Shown here piece after piece: positions 34,366 to 46,216 of a DNA stretch of 64,000 nucleotides. This DNA comes from Riptortus pedestris (lineage: Eukaryota > Arthropoda > Insecta > Hemiptera > Alydidae). Every line of letters begins with the position of its first letter. Position 1 is the stretch's first letter. The position numbers and the translations under genes were made by a program. The DNA lies in the NCBI GenBank assembly GCA_019009955.1, contig CM032230.1, positions 106,920,001-106,984,000 on the forward strand. The letters run 5' to 3'. The notes beneath the pieces were generated by a model. It saw nothing but the letters and a program-made list of their open reading frames with translations. It ran no database searches and was not told the origin of the DNA.

Positions 34366-34436
34366 TTAACATTTCCCAACAATGTCGCAGCAAAAGCATT
34401 TAGGTAACTCCCATGAATGACATCTTGAATGGAAAC
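34366..34436 (-). CDS. Candidate terminal exon of an unknown gene
   Basis: A good acceptor (TTATATTTCAG) precedes GTTTCC. In the frame that is phase-compatible with the candidate exon at 35514-35389 it reads FHSRCHSWELPKCFCCDIVGKC and stops at TAA (34368-34366), with overlapping AATAAA signals directly after. In frame 0 it would instead read VSIQDVIHGSYLNAFAATLL. The protein is not recognised. Phase match, acceptor and poly(A) signal favour a real exon, but homology is lacking. Confidence 0.3.
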
Positions 34437-35388
34437 CTGAAATATAACAAATAACTATTACACACAAAACCCATATAACAAAATGTATTAATTCATTGAC
34501 AATAAATACAGATGCTGTATACAGATCAGGTCAGGTGAATGAATCTTATCAAAATTGGACCAAACACTTAGGTCTCAATGAAATTTTCAGAGATTAACAT
34601 GATAATGAGGCCAGGCTTGCTTATTCAAAGGTAAATGGTGTACTAAATATAACCTTGGCCTCAGAATCGCACATCACATCAAATTATTTAGATATCCATA
34701 CCTAAGAGTATAAAACATATAATCTGTGTTATGCTACTATAATACTTCAGTATGAATTTTCAAGAAAGATGTTTTATTTTCTTTCATTATTACAGTCAGA
34801 GTGTATTCAATAAGTCCCTAGTCTTGCCATTACACCAGAAATCTTCCCGTCATTGAGTGGTGTTTACCATATACCAGTGTCCCTAATCTGACTAATCGTC
34901 AACTCATTTTTTATCTTCAAACAGTTCCCTTATATTTAACCAAAGTGTGTAGATCAGGAAAAATAAGCCACTAATGTTGCTGTAATAGTTCTTTATTATG
35001 TAAACATGTTTTCAGGATCCTCTAATATTAAAATGTATCTACATGAGGGCTTAATTAATGAAACAACTATAAAAATATAATTTGGCTACATTTTTAAGTG
35101 GTAAATAGTTTAGAAAATTTGAACAAATATTTTTTTTTTCCTTTTAAAGATATAATCTGTACCTCTTAACAACATTAATATTAAAACGCATCTTTCTTAA
35201 TTATTTGCAATTAATGTTCATTCCATAAAACCTCTTCTAGAAAATTGGCTAGTCAACTGTTCTTAATCATTGCCCTGTTCTTATACAACCAATATAGACG
35301 GGTTTTTAATGACAAATGCCTGCCCAAACCTTCTACGTACTCTACTGACCATAAGACAAATTTCATATTAATCAATTCTGGTTAATAC

Positions 35389-35514
35389 TTAAAATCTGAA
35401 TTTGCCATAGCCTTTGAAAGGATTCTCCCGGAACCCTTTTGGTCCGCCTAGGTACAAAATCAATACTCATGTCATTTGGCTCCAGCTTGTCTAGAATGAC
35501 AATTTTGTACAGCT
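35389..35514 (-). CDS. Candidate internal exon of an unknown gene
   Basis: 126 bases between acceptor CCTCTTTCAG and donor AA|GTATTA, open in one frame: LYKIVILDKLEPNDMSIDFV then PRRTKRVPGESFQRLWQIQI. Its composition is richer in G/C than the surrounding DNA and it looks protein-like, but I cannot assign a family. Splicing to 34436 keeps phase. Upstream exons were not found. Confidence 0.3.
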
Positions 35515-35529
35515 CTGAAAGAGGTTGTT

Positions 35530-37790
35530 GCAACCAAGAAATAAATTAATTCAAGCTGTATGAATTTATGAATATGGATGATTTACTTTATCATGTAATC
35601 CAACAATAAATCCCTGAAAAAAAGATGGTTCTTAGATATATATGAACATGATCAATATTTTCGATTCCTGATATAAATTTTCATTGGACTATAGAGGTAA
35701 TTGGTTTAGGAAGTAGACAATGAAGGGTTTCGATTTTAATTTCATGGGAAAATAGTAAGCTTAATACCACTGTATTATAAGAATTCATCAAAAACCTACA
35801 CAAAATAAAACCTGAATTTCCTTCTTTTGTTTTTCTTTTTTTTTCAGACAAACTGAAAATATACACTGGAGCTGGATGTTCTAAGTTTTAGCAATAAAAT
35901 AAAAACATTCAACATAAGAAATAAGAAAACTAATATAAAACAAAATCTTAACAACTGGTAATAATTTCTGTTAGAAAAGAGATATCATAAATCTTTTATA
36001 TTCATAGAATAATGGTTGTCAATTTTTTTAATAGACAATACTCACATATCTGTCATCTCCTAAGCTCAAAAGCCAGGCTCCATTTTCAAAGATAACGACA
36101 TTTCAAACTGCAGCTCGCAATGGTTCTCTGTCAGACATTAAAGAAAAACAATCTTATTTTGCATGCACGTCAATTCGATTAAAAGAAAAAAAAATGATTA
36201 AAAAATTTAAAACGAATTATCCAAGCTAAAGATATTAAAAACAAAATTCACATGCAGATGAATTACCATATAGTCAGTATATTTTCCTTGTTTAAATATA
36301 ATAAAAATAAGCATGACATATGGTCTTAAATGAAACTTATTCTCTATTCAATAAATTTGGTGCCACTAATTATCATATTTTGATTATGAATCTCTAGTAA
36401 GTACAGAAAGGGTAAGAGTTCCTGAAAAACTGTCAAGTTCTGAATTAAAGATTAAAAATGACATAATACAAGTTAAATGTCTTCAAGACACTCCAGTGAA
36501 AAGTTCCCAACGCTTATGCAACAAAAGATAGATTTCCTGTAAAATTATTAATTTTTAGTAATTTTACAAGAAGTACAAATTTAGAATTTTAATACAGTTC
36601 CTTTTTTATGCACCAGTGAATGGTTCAAATTTATGGTGGTGGGTCAACAGAATGTATAGTTAGTATACAGAGATTAAGGAAGCTTCAAAGCCACACTGTT
36701 TTGATTTTATTTACAGACACAGTTTCAGAATAAAGGAAAATTACAAAAGCAAATACACTTTCTTAAAGCACACTAGATATCTAAGCTTATCTAAAAAGGA
36801 TCCCTTTTATATGCATATGTATGTGTTAAATTAATGCCCTAAGTCACAATTTTTATTTCATTGTAACCAAACGCAATATTAAACCCCAGTATATAGAAGT
36901 GAAGATCCAGTTTGTTAGTGGGCACAACCATTCAGGGGAATGGGAATTAAGAAGAATTGGAACATGCAAAAACCTGAAACAACTCTGTTAATGAGCATCT
37001 AGTGAAACATTGTCCTACAATTTTTGTTTTATATATCCTTTTATAAATCAAATATTAATAGTTATTAGGATTTTTGCATTATCAGCCTACAGCAAACCTT
37101 CACTCCTAATACGACTTTAATTTGAAGCTATTATGACACAAATCAGTAAATTCCAGTTTGAGTTACAAGTTTTGTTGACATTTGGGTCTTACAAAGGAAG
37201 AAATAGAGATGATGCCCATGTGTGCTAGTCTGAAGCACTGCACAGGCCATGTATCATTCCTGCATGAAGCATTTTTAGCATTTAGCATATATAACATTTG
37301 AAAAGAGAGTAGTTTTAAATAATAATGAAATTTTGTAAAAACGGGAGCTTCTTACAAAACCCACCAAAATGTTTCTAATATTATCACTTTTATTCAAACA
37401 TTTTTTTAACATGAACCAAACACCACAGTCTGTCTTTTTTTTACGCGTTTTTAAAACTTTCTTTAATTGGACAGCATTTGGTATGTGCTATCATTCTAGC
37501 AGTATTGTTGAGTTCCAGTATTATGAAATGCTAAACTTAAATAATATTAGATGGAATAGACAGTTAATAAGAAAGAAAAAATCATATATCGCAAAGAAAT
37601 CAATAAGCTATCCAATATATGTCTTTGTTTGGTATGGACCAAGCCTTGGATGTTGCAGCCGAACGTTTATTTTTTTATACGTATTTGTTTTGTAAAAGAA
37701 TGTTCACATATTAAATTTTGCATTAAGCATCAAAGCATTATTAGCCTTTAGATGGAAATAATTGTTAAGCCAGATGCAGTTAGCAAACTA
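35530..37790. other. AT-rich DNA, no firm gene
   Basis: Includes a protein-like stretch at about 36113-36040 (minus), NVVIFENGAWLLSLGDDRYV followed by a strong donor GTGAGTATT, but with a TGA just before it; possibly a dead exon. A 108-codon plus frame at 37369 has no motif. Confidence 0.35.
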
Positions 37791-37794
37791 TCCT

Positions 37795-38480
37795 CATGGG
37801 AAATCAGTTATTTTGGTTGTATTCACAATGCATACAACCAATTTTTGGAAAAATTTCTTATTAAATCGATCCTACCTATAGACTCTGTTCAAAGTTATAG
37901 ATAAAATATAGAGTCCATACCCTAGTGGTTGTAATTCTTGTTTGATTATTACCAAGCTCTTAAAATATTTACTTGCTTTATGCAAAACTAAAGATCAAGT
38001 TCATTAATGACTCTTCAGAACAAAGGGGGGAGGGTTAGGTTGAGAGGTGGAATTTCAAAAATTCAGAAAATCTCTGTTATTATGAGATTATTTTATTATT
38101 ATTAATATAATATCAATATTTAACCAATTCATGTAAAAATAAAGATTCTAAGTGCTATGGGAAGGGAGGGAGGATTGATGGGTATAAATCCGAAAATTCA
38201 TAATACCTCAGTAGTCATGAATCAGGTCGAAAAATAGAATATAACTAATCTCATTGCAAATTTAACTTATAAATGTTGTACTATGCTTTGTTTCTGTATG
38301 TCGAACATTAACTGAGATATTTGTATCTTTTGTATTCAATCTTAGCAAACTCCCACTTCTAATTTCACTTTGAGTAACTGACTAAATAAACATCTCATAT
38401 TCATCGTATATTTTGATTCCTGTTTACATAGGCTTCTTATTACAGGTGACTTGAGAACAGCAGTGTGTCAAATACAAGCT
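37795..38480 (-). mobile_element. Old HINE-like repeat
   Basis: ATGGGAAATCAGTTATTTTG, ATCGATCCTACC, TTGTTTGATTATTACCAAGC, ACTAAAGATCAAGTTCATTA, a G-rich block, then a second GTAAAAATAAAGATTC plus G-rich block, GGTCGAAAAATAG and TAACTGAGATATTTG. Both internal modules are recognisable in minus orientation. Heavily diverged. Confidence 0.6.
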
Positions 38481-38754
38481 CAAAGGAAATATGCTTAGTT
38501 ATGTAGAACTTGTTATTTGAAGAACATCCAGTATTCTAGTTGCCTCAGAGTTTTCATAAAAGTATAAAGATCAGATATTAGGAACGATGCACTAATTTAT
38601 CTTCTAGCATTTGAAAAATGTAAAATATAATTTTCAGTATTCTGAATGTGACTATAGAGAGATCCATTTCATAAGTTTTGAAAAGAGGGTTGTTGGATTG
38701 ATAAAGCCTCTGCAAGTACTACTTCAGATCACTCACTCACCCGCTATTTTGATC

Positions 38755-39410
38755 TAAATCACCTTCTCATCTCAACCATGAGGAGGGTGAAAAAGATTAG
38801 TAGAATGGTCCCTCACGAACTTACTCCTCAGCAATCAGCTAAGAGATTAGAAATTCTTGATGAAAAGTTGGTTTACTGGCGAGATCCGAATATTCGTGAG
38901 CAATGACAAGATCGTGGTCAAACTGCTTTTCCGGTTGCTGCAAGGGGGCAATTTGAATAAAAATCCCTGCTTTGCATTTTTGAAGGTGTTATACATCACA
39001 AATTTGTTCCTGATGGATGCTCTATGAATTCACAACTTTATTCATTATTACGAGCAAATGGAGAGAATGTACCCGACGTTGTCCTGCACAGAGCATCATC
39101 CCCCTTTGCTCAACCAAAAAGGAGTTTTGTTCCAACAAGATAATGCTCGTCCTCACACTTCCCATTGAACCAAACAGAAGTTTAAAGAACTTCATAGATT
39201 CAAACTCCTGCATTATCCACTGCTTAGTCCAGACCTCGTACTGTTGGATTACTACTTGTTTTGATCCATGGACCATTTTCTTCAAGGAAAAATATTTGAT
39301 AAATACGCGGAAGTTGAAATTGCAGTCCAAGAGTTCTTTGACAGCCATCCCAAAGAATGGTATTTGTGTGGGATCGAGCAATTGGCTAATGACAGTAGAT
39401 AACAATACTA
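38755..39410 (+). pseudogene. Second mariner transposase, heavily decayed
   Basis: In changing frames: MVPHELTPQQSAKRLEIL, then GVIHHKFVPDGCSMNSQLYS, VLFQQDNARPH (second catalytic Asp), LLHYPLLSPDLVLLDYYLF (third Asp), and FFDSHPKEWYLCGIEQLAND near the end. Several stops and shifts. The family differs from the element at 26.5 kb (compare QQDNARPH with QQDSAPAH). The inverted ends are not certain; AAAAAACGGGCGTTTTTCG (minus, about 39465-39483) may be the right one. Confidence 0.85.
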
Positions 39411-39499
39411 TACTTTGAGTATTAATTGTATTTTACATCAAAGAAATAATAATACAAATATTTGGTCGAAAAACGCCCGTTTTTTTTATTACTCCCTAT

Positions 39500-40435
39500 T
39501 ATTACTCAAATCCCACTCATCATCAAATACATAGATGTGCTATCACAATAGAAGTCTGTCCAAATCATATTCTAGCTTCATTACCCAAAATACTGATAGT
39601 TCTTAGATTTGATAGTTCTAGTTTGTTCATTCTAATGTAACATTATCTTGAACTCAACACTGATCTATCTACTCACAATCATTGACCCTGAACGCATCAA
39701 GTTAATAAATCACTTGGAAATAAACGAAGTGAACTACAAAATTTGCAAGTGCAGAAAAACATTGTGATAATCTATGATTATATGTAACTGATCTTTTAAA
39801 TGGTGAATTACACTAGCCTATCAGGATACTAAAAGTTCTACCTCTATCAGGTCCTTTGCCAACCGATTCAAAGTATTTGAAACACACTCCTAACACCTGA
39901 TTCCATAGTGGTTTATCATTACTGTCATAATTCTATTTCGAAGCCTATGCCTATGCAGTGTTTACATCAGACTTTAAAATCAATTAAGGCTACAGAATTT
40001 TCAGCTGTAATTTATTTCCTCACAACCAAAGCCCAGATCAGGGGCCCTAGGTCCCCTAGGGAGACTGAGCCTACATAGAAAAAGAGTAATTTTGGTTGCA
40101 ACCTCGGTTAGTCCTCTCAAATGTTCATTACATGATTCTACAAATTCTAGAATTAACTTATTAACAAAGCACAATAGACAATCGATTTAACATTCATAAG
40201 CTCTACACTAGTTGTTTACTCTTATAGCAACTGTTCAAGCCAAATGCCAATACAATCTACATGCCATACTACAAAAAGAATCTCATCCAAATTCAATTAA
40301 AATTACGCCTTCTTCGACTGATTCTCAATCCTTGAGGTTGCTCTGCTAATCAATGCTACAGCACAGAAAAAGTTCCAATTGTCAACACCTAACTCGTAGT
40401 GAATTAGAGGAGGCATTCATGGCTACTTGCTATTG
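39500..40435. other. No recognised gene
   Basis: AT-rich, no coding motif. GATCAGGGGCCCTAGGTCCC near 40036 is an isolated GC-rich spot. Confidence 0.4.
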
Positions 40436-40530
40436 TTATTGATATTATTTACTTCCACTTTAATCCACTAAGTCTAATAGGGTTCTCTACAATTTGCTAG
40501 CCTTTTTTATTCAGGGTGAGACTATATGTA
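40436..40530 (-). mobile_element. Diverged SINE fragment
   Basis: TATTATTTACTTCCACTTTA, GGTTCTCTACAATTTGCTAG and CCTTTTTTATTCAGGGTGAG follow the order of the minus-oriented SINE tail and body. Confidence 0.45.
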
Positions 40531-40708
40531 TGTGACTAGGCTGCACGTAACGTATAGTTAGACTTAAAATTTCGGATGTTAATATCACAGCATGTGCAGT
40601 TCTGGATACTACTTTCCATGTACTTTTCGCTTCTGAGTATGCCCCAAATTACCTTTTATGTAAAATGTTAGAAGCCAACATACAACTGCCGAGTGTGATC
40701 TAAACTGT

Positions 40709-40905
40709 GATGACCATACATTTGTAATTATTCCTAAAGTAGCTTTGAATAATCCAACTGCTTCCAACTTCTCATCCTTCAGTATTATTACAGATCCGTG
40801 TGTAAGTTATAGTGGTATGATATGGGCTAATGATGACCATACATTTGTAATTATTCCTAAAGTAGCTTTGAATAATCCAAGTGCTTCCAACTCTTCATCA
40901 AACCC
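40709..40905 (+). repeat. 123-bp tandem duplication, open in frame
   Basis: GATGACCATACATTTGTAAT and about 50 further bases occur at 40709 and again at 40832. 123 is a multiple of three and both copies read DDHTFVIIPKVALNNPxASN in one frame that stays open from about 40661 to 40993. It could be a fragment of a repeat-bearing protein gene; no Met or splice context was found. Confidence 0.5.
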
Positions 40906-40999
40906 ATCATTGGATGTTGGCTATGATTCTACAATAAGCCCGTCCTTGAATATTGGTTGGTGCCCTGTCCTGTCGAGTTCTCCTTACAGCTGATATGGT

Positions 41000-43168
41000 T
41001 ATGGAAGTTACCGAAAAGAGACCAGTAAATCTTGGCCCCTCACTTCCTCATACCATCCCAACTATATTCGGTAATGTCCTCATTAGACAAACTACATTTC
41101 TATCACTACTAAGACAATAAATCTACTAATTATAATCTAAATTCAGTAAGTCTTTCACCATAGTTTGCTGCCTTTTTAAGACTGCCTAAGTTGACTGGCC
41201 CTCAAGAGAAAAAACATCCTCAGCTATAAACCAAATAAATAAATCCTCAGTGGTCTACTCACCACAAACAGATTTTCAAGTTATATAGGTGCATTTAATT
41301 CAGCTGACATTTTTTTCGAGCTCAACTTAAACACAATTATATTTTAGTGGTAGTTTAAAGAACAGTGCTTCAGTTTCCTCTTCAATTTTGTACTTGCACT
41401 TTGTAGAACCAAATATGTTTATATTCACACTTCACGGAAGAAGTAATATCAGTAAATTTCACTCTTTCTTTGCACAGACTAAAAGTACATAAAACTGTTG
41501 TCCATTAACTTCAACTGTATCCTATTCAGATACAGATTTCTATATCTTCATTCCTGCCTCCAATGCAGAACATTTTCTGCAGCCAGCAATACTTCATTTC
41601 CCAATAAATAATAACATCTTCATCATTTGTCACTGTAACTCCTGTTCTTTCAATTATTGCTAACTCTCCTCATCACGAACATAAATTTTTGGAGATATAT
41701 ATCAAACTTCTATTTCATTCCTCTTTCAAGATTCAGCAATAACTTGTACTTTTTCTTCTAGTTCAGATACAACAGTAATTTCATGCACACCATTTCCTAA
41801 AATAGGCATATACCAGCAGCCTTTATCACATAGTCAGCATTCCCCATTGAAGCACCCAAATATGTTTCATCTCTTCAAAGCGCACTGTCCTATCCATTAA
41901 CATTTCTTACTATGAAACACCTACCATCCAGCCTTTTGAATGTTCTCTATTTAATGTAACATCAAGCAAAACATTGTAATTTATTATATTTGCATTTTCT
42001 TTTTCAATTACTAATACTTCAACATCTTTGATGAAATTGTCACAAATGATACCACTCTCATTTAGTGATCCTACATCAGTTCCCGTTTCACCTTTGACTA
42101 CGTGAATCCTCCTCATAAATCCTGTAATGATTCATTATATTTTTGTCACTAGCAGTTACTTTGATTACAAAAAGCTGAGTACAATTTGGCACTCTTCATC
42201 TCTTTCTATTAAGGAGCTCTTGTTTCAAAGCTACACATTTCAGCTCCAACTGAAGAGTATGTATCGGTCACCCCATGTTTGTTCCAAATGCTCAGAAAGT
42301 ACTCCCAGTTAACGATTAGATGATCTTGTCATATTTCAGAATTCCAATCAACCTCCTTTGCCCAAGAATCTGTGAGGTTCTTTCCAATCCTGTAAGATTA
42401 ATTTGCTCGTTTTTCATCCACAACAGGATTTCTTTAACTGTCCTTGCTCTGTTCTGCCAGGGCAGGTATATATATTTTTTTTAATCATTCTCTCTTATTC
42501 ACATGTCTTCGTACTATTATATATTTTGTATATCTTTATCCTCATAACATGCTTGCTACTGCTACTCCTAGTACTATAAACTTGGCTTCCACAGTCAGTA
42601 CTACGTCCAACAAAATTCAAAGGGGCATGTGTTTATTAAATGGTCGAAAATTGATTGTTGAGTGAACATCACTTAGCTAACTATCTGTTTCTCAGAACCG
42701 ATTTCAGCCGTGTTTCTCCCTATCTCAGTGACTCATTCTCAGTTCTCCATCAATCCTCATGAGCATCCTATGCACCGATACTAGCTTATTCTGAGTTGGT
42801 ATTCTAGCTCTGAGCTGTGATCCTAGCTTATTATCAACATCTGGAATGTAAGTTCTCTGGTCAACTCCTTATGTTGTATGTAACTTCATCTTTAAATTAG
42901 GATAAGACTCTTAGTCAGAGTTGGACTATGAATTTTAACAGTTTCTTCAAATAATTAATTTCTGTTGCCCCTATACAGGAACGAAGCCATGATTTCAGGT
43001 TTACCACATACATTAAGACCTACTCCTGCCAAATGCACATGCCAAACCAGATCCCCAAAATGGTATTTGAAAATTGGCAGGTTTCTCTGGCCACTCTTAA
43101 CAATAATTATAATAAATTTTTTAGAGAGATAGAATGATGAAGGCTTATTTTCAAATAAGCTGTTGTCA
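41000..43168. other. No recognised gene; scattered protein-like minus-strand pieces
   Basis: On the minus strand, short open pieces such as NESGIICDNFIKDVEVLVIE (in 42116-41910) and GVTVTNDEDVIIYWEMKYCW (about 41640-41570) look protein-like but belong to no family that I can name. They may be an old retroelement. Confidence 0.3.
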
Positions 43169-43172
43169 TTAA

Positions 43173-44128
43173 CCCGGGAGAGGTGCCGCGAATTTTTGTT
43201 ACTTAAAAGGTGTCCCCGTGAGCATTTCCCTCACATGCTGACACATCTTTATTTTTTATTTTATTTTTACTCAAAACCTTTTAAAAAACACAGTATTAAA
43301 TTATTTTAATTACAATTAAATTATTTTGCATAGAAGGAGGGAATACTTGAGGGATAATTAAATTTATTTACATATTTAAAGGAACTGAACAATATAGAAA
43401 AATAAAGGACATGTAATACTGATTTGATTTGTTATTTTACTCCTCATTATTTTTACAATTCGAACATAAAAAAGAGACATGTTCATTGCAAACAGGTTTA
43501 TTACAATTAAAACAAGTTTTTTTTAGTTTTTCGATTTTTCCTTCTGGAGCAAAGATGGCATAAACCCTCTGCCCTTCTTCCTGAAATCCTCGAAATTATA
43601 ACCCTCAAATCTGTTGGCAAAGATGGTATCCGTTCTCGATTTATAAGATGTGGTTTTATAAGATGCAAAGCCAAGTTCTTCAAGTAATTTCGTCTTAAAA
43701 TTTTGTCCTGGGTGTTTGATTCATAAATTATTATCTTCTTCCCACTACTCATTCTTCAGCAAAGGAAGAAATCCAAGCACAAATATTGTCTGCTTTGGGA
43801 AAAAACTACTAAAATAAAAAAGGGACGTAAAAAGTGTTGCCGTGAGGGAAATGCCGCACAATGAAAAAAAACTGTAACATACAGAGTGTCACCGTGAGGG
43901 AATCCCCGCTTTCGTTATTCCCGTACTTTTCGGGAAGCTAACTATGACTGAGAGGTTTTTTACTACAGCCCATACATCGAAGTTGACCTGTCTGAGCATG
44001 TCAGTCAACTTCCCCCCTCATCAGGTCCAGCTAGACCAAATCTCAAGAAAATTGAACTGCTTGATCGATTTTTATACTTAAATTTCAGTCTGCGTGAGGG
44101 GAATGCTCACGGGGACACCTCTCCCGGG
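43173..44128 (-). mobile_element. Second piggyBac-type element, internally deleted
   Basis: Perfect 13-bp terminal inverted repeats CCCGGGAGAGGTG flanked by TTAA (43169-43172, 44129-44132). 956 bp. Subterminal copies of a CCGTGAGGGAA-type motif occur near both ends (for example TCCCCGTGAGCATTTCCCTC at 43213, GCCGTGAGGGAAATGCCGC at 43839, CACCGTGAGGGAATCCCCGC at 43889). Distinct from the element at 31-34 kb. Confidence 0.93.
43437..43752 (-). pseudogene. piggyBac transposase C-terminal remnant
   Basis: Reads RNYLKNLALHLIKPHLINRE, RISGRRAEGLCHLCSRRKNR and, after a one-base shift in an A run, TCFNCNKPVCNEHVSFLCSN with a stop at 43437. The C-x2-C ... C-x2-C...C..H...C-x2-C pattern is the piggyBac C-terminal zinc-binding domain. 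All catalytic parts are deleted. Confidence 0.88.
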
Positions 44129-44132
44129 TTAA

Positions 44133-46048
44133 AAAGCCAATCTTTACAAGTGATTTTATTATTTGCTGCAGAGCCAACTTTCAAAGGAAAAAGCTCAATT
44201 TCACTGTATTACACAATATTAAAATTGTTAATATTCATATATATATATATAAACATTGAGTGAACAAAGCTCTGCTTTCATTTTTAAATAGGAACAATAA
44301 AAGCATTATTCAAGGGTTGAAACTAAAATAAAAATAATAAAATAAATAACTAAAATAAGCAATCAAATTAAAATAAACTGATTGACCTAGATACTTTCAG
44401 ACATGTTAAGATGATAGTAGGAATCACTGTAGGTTAAGCTCATGATTATGTTGGGATCATTAGCTTTGTTTGTAATTTATCTCAACTTAGGGTTAATAAT
44501 TTTAAAGTTTTTTATCTTCTGACATATTTTTTAAACTTATTTTAATGATATATATTGAACCGTTCATTTTTTAAAAGATATTTAGCTGCTTATTTTTTTT
44601 AAATGTTCAAACTTAATATTGTATACATATTTTTTAATATGTTTTAAACTTTCATATTGTGTCGTAGCCAGAGAAAAAGAGAGTATTCTCTTGAAAATCA
44701 GCTCTCCACCAGGGAAAATAAATATTACTAGTGAATAAAAACAGCACAAAATCCAATAGTGCTCTAACTGCTGATTGACTTAACAAAAGAATGTATTAAA
44801 TAATTACACGATGTGCACCAAAAATAACAAAAAGCTGTACATAAAGTTTAATAAGCAGATAAGGGTTATAAATAGCTTTGTGGTAAATAAAAATAGCCTC
44901 TGAATGGAAGGTGAAAAAATAAGAGTGAGTAAGAAAGAATAATTACTCCAAAATTCCATAAATAAATAACTGAAATAAAGGAATTGAATTCAAACTGAAA
45001 ACAGATGTCCTACCAAGCATGTTAGAACTAAATATTAATAGATTCACTCATATTTGAAAAGCTGGAAGTCATAACTGAAACAAAAAAAAATCACTGAAGT
45101 TCCTATTCACTACTCATTTCAACCAATTCTTTTACATTTTGGTTACACCCTATTTTATTCATAGTAAGGATACAGTGCAGACAGTAAATAATTAATAATT
45201 TAAACATTTCTTATTTGGGAGAAAATGTTTTTCGTACCTGTCGGGCCACAAATCCAGATATCTTGGTATCTAACCAATCAGTATTGGCAAGTAAGAAAAA
45301 TAATTTTATTCAAGCTAAACTATTCACTATGATACCCCACATCAAATTAACAATCATAAAGATAACACCCATGGGGGACAGGTTTTGAGATATAAAGATA
45401 CAAAGTTCCATGAACTCAGAATCATGGTGCTACCTGAAAGTTGGCAAAAAGCCATAGAAAAAATGGACAATACTTTATTGATTGAATACATTTCATAAAC
45501 AAATGAATGTTAGTTTTAATTCTCTTAAAAATAATTTGCAATTACTTCAATACGAATCCTCTAACAAGATTAATATGCATGCACTCCTTTGAAGTTAAGA
45601 AATACATTCATAAACAACTTTTACTTACCTGTTAATAGGAGTAAGGAAAATAAAGGAGTATATAAAAGAAGAAAGGAAATAAAAATAAAATTGAAGTATT
45701 CAAAGTTGAGTCTGTTTATTTCATCTATTGCTATTTTAATGAGATACTTGGTCTCTTTATAAAACTGCACAACAATTATAAAGTAAAAATCTCAAGTAAT
45801 TAGAAAAAATGGTAATCTCAGCAGACTAGGATTCCTTTTAGGAGAAAGAAGCATGAAACAGTGCCCTAACATTCATATAACATACATCTTTGGAAAGGGG
45901 GAGATCTTTGGAATACACCGATAATAAATATTGCTATGAAATATACAACACTATACAAAGGTATGTTACATCACAAGTGGTGTCAGTTATTTTTTTTTCA
46001 TTTTGTGTTTTTTTTTTTTTAATAAATAAATTAATGTTGGATAACATC
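44133..46048. other. Citrate synthase 3' flank
   Basis: AT-rich, with a short (AT)n at 44237-44252. The part nearest 46048 should be 3' UTR. No other gene seen. Confidence 0.4.
45715..45720 (-). terminator. Possible citrate synthase poly(A) signal
   Basis: AATAAA on the minus strand 329 bases beyond the stop codon. Several other A/T hexamers occur in this AT-rich stretch, so the choice is weak; a transcript 3' end would decide it. Confidence 0.25.
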
Positions 46049-46216
46049 TTACGCTTTAACACCGACGGCTTTCATGAGATCGTCAGTGGACATTGATTTT
46101 GGCCTTTCAATGGGCAACCCAAATGCCCTGGACCATATGAGTTGGGAAAGAACACCAAGAGCTCGAGAAACACCGAACAGAACTGTATAGTAGTTCATCT
46201 CCTTCAAACCATAATA
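46049..46216 (-). CDS. CS: Citrate synthase exon 9 and stop
   Basis: Fifty-five codons, [18 protein letters not shown] to MKAVGVKA, then TAA (46051-46049). The acceptor is TTTTTCCAG. The [13 protein letters not shown] tail is characteristic of animal citrate synthase. Confidence 0.96.
   Translation of the reverse strand, partial: YYGLKEMNYYTVLFGVSRALGVLSQLIWSRAFGLPIERPKSMSTDDLMKAVGVKA

Noticed and set aside
36040..36113. Candidate minus exon with strong donor GTGAGTATT
   Set aside because: All three frames contain a stop between the best acceptor and the donor, so it is not an intact coding exon; noted in findings as a possible dead exon.
37369..37695. 108-codon plus-strand frame
   Set aside because: Rich in Phe, Leu and Tyr as expected from T/A-rich noncoding DNA; no motif or neighbouring exon.
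39017..39418. 133-codon plus and 127-codon minus frames
   Set aside because: Both are shadows of the decayed mariner transposase, whose conserved motifs lie in other frames of the same stretch.
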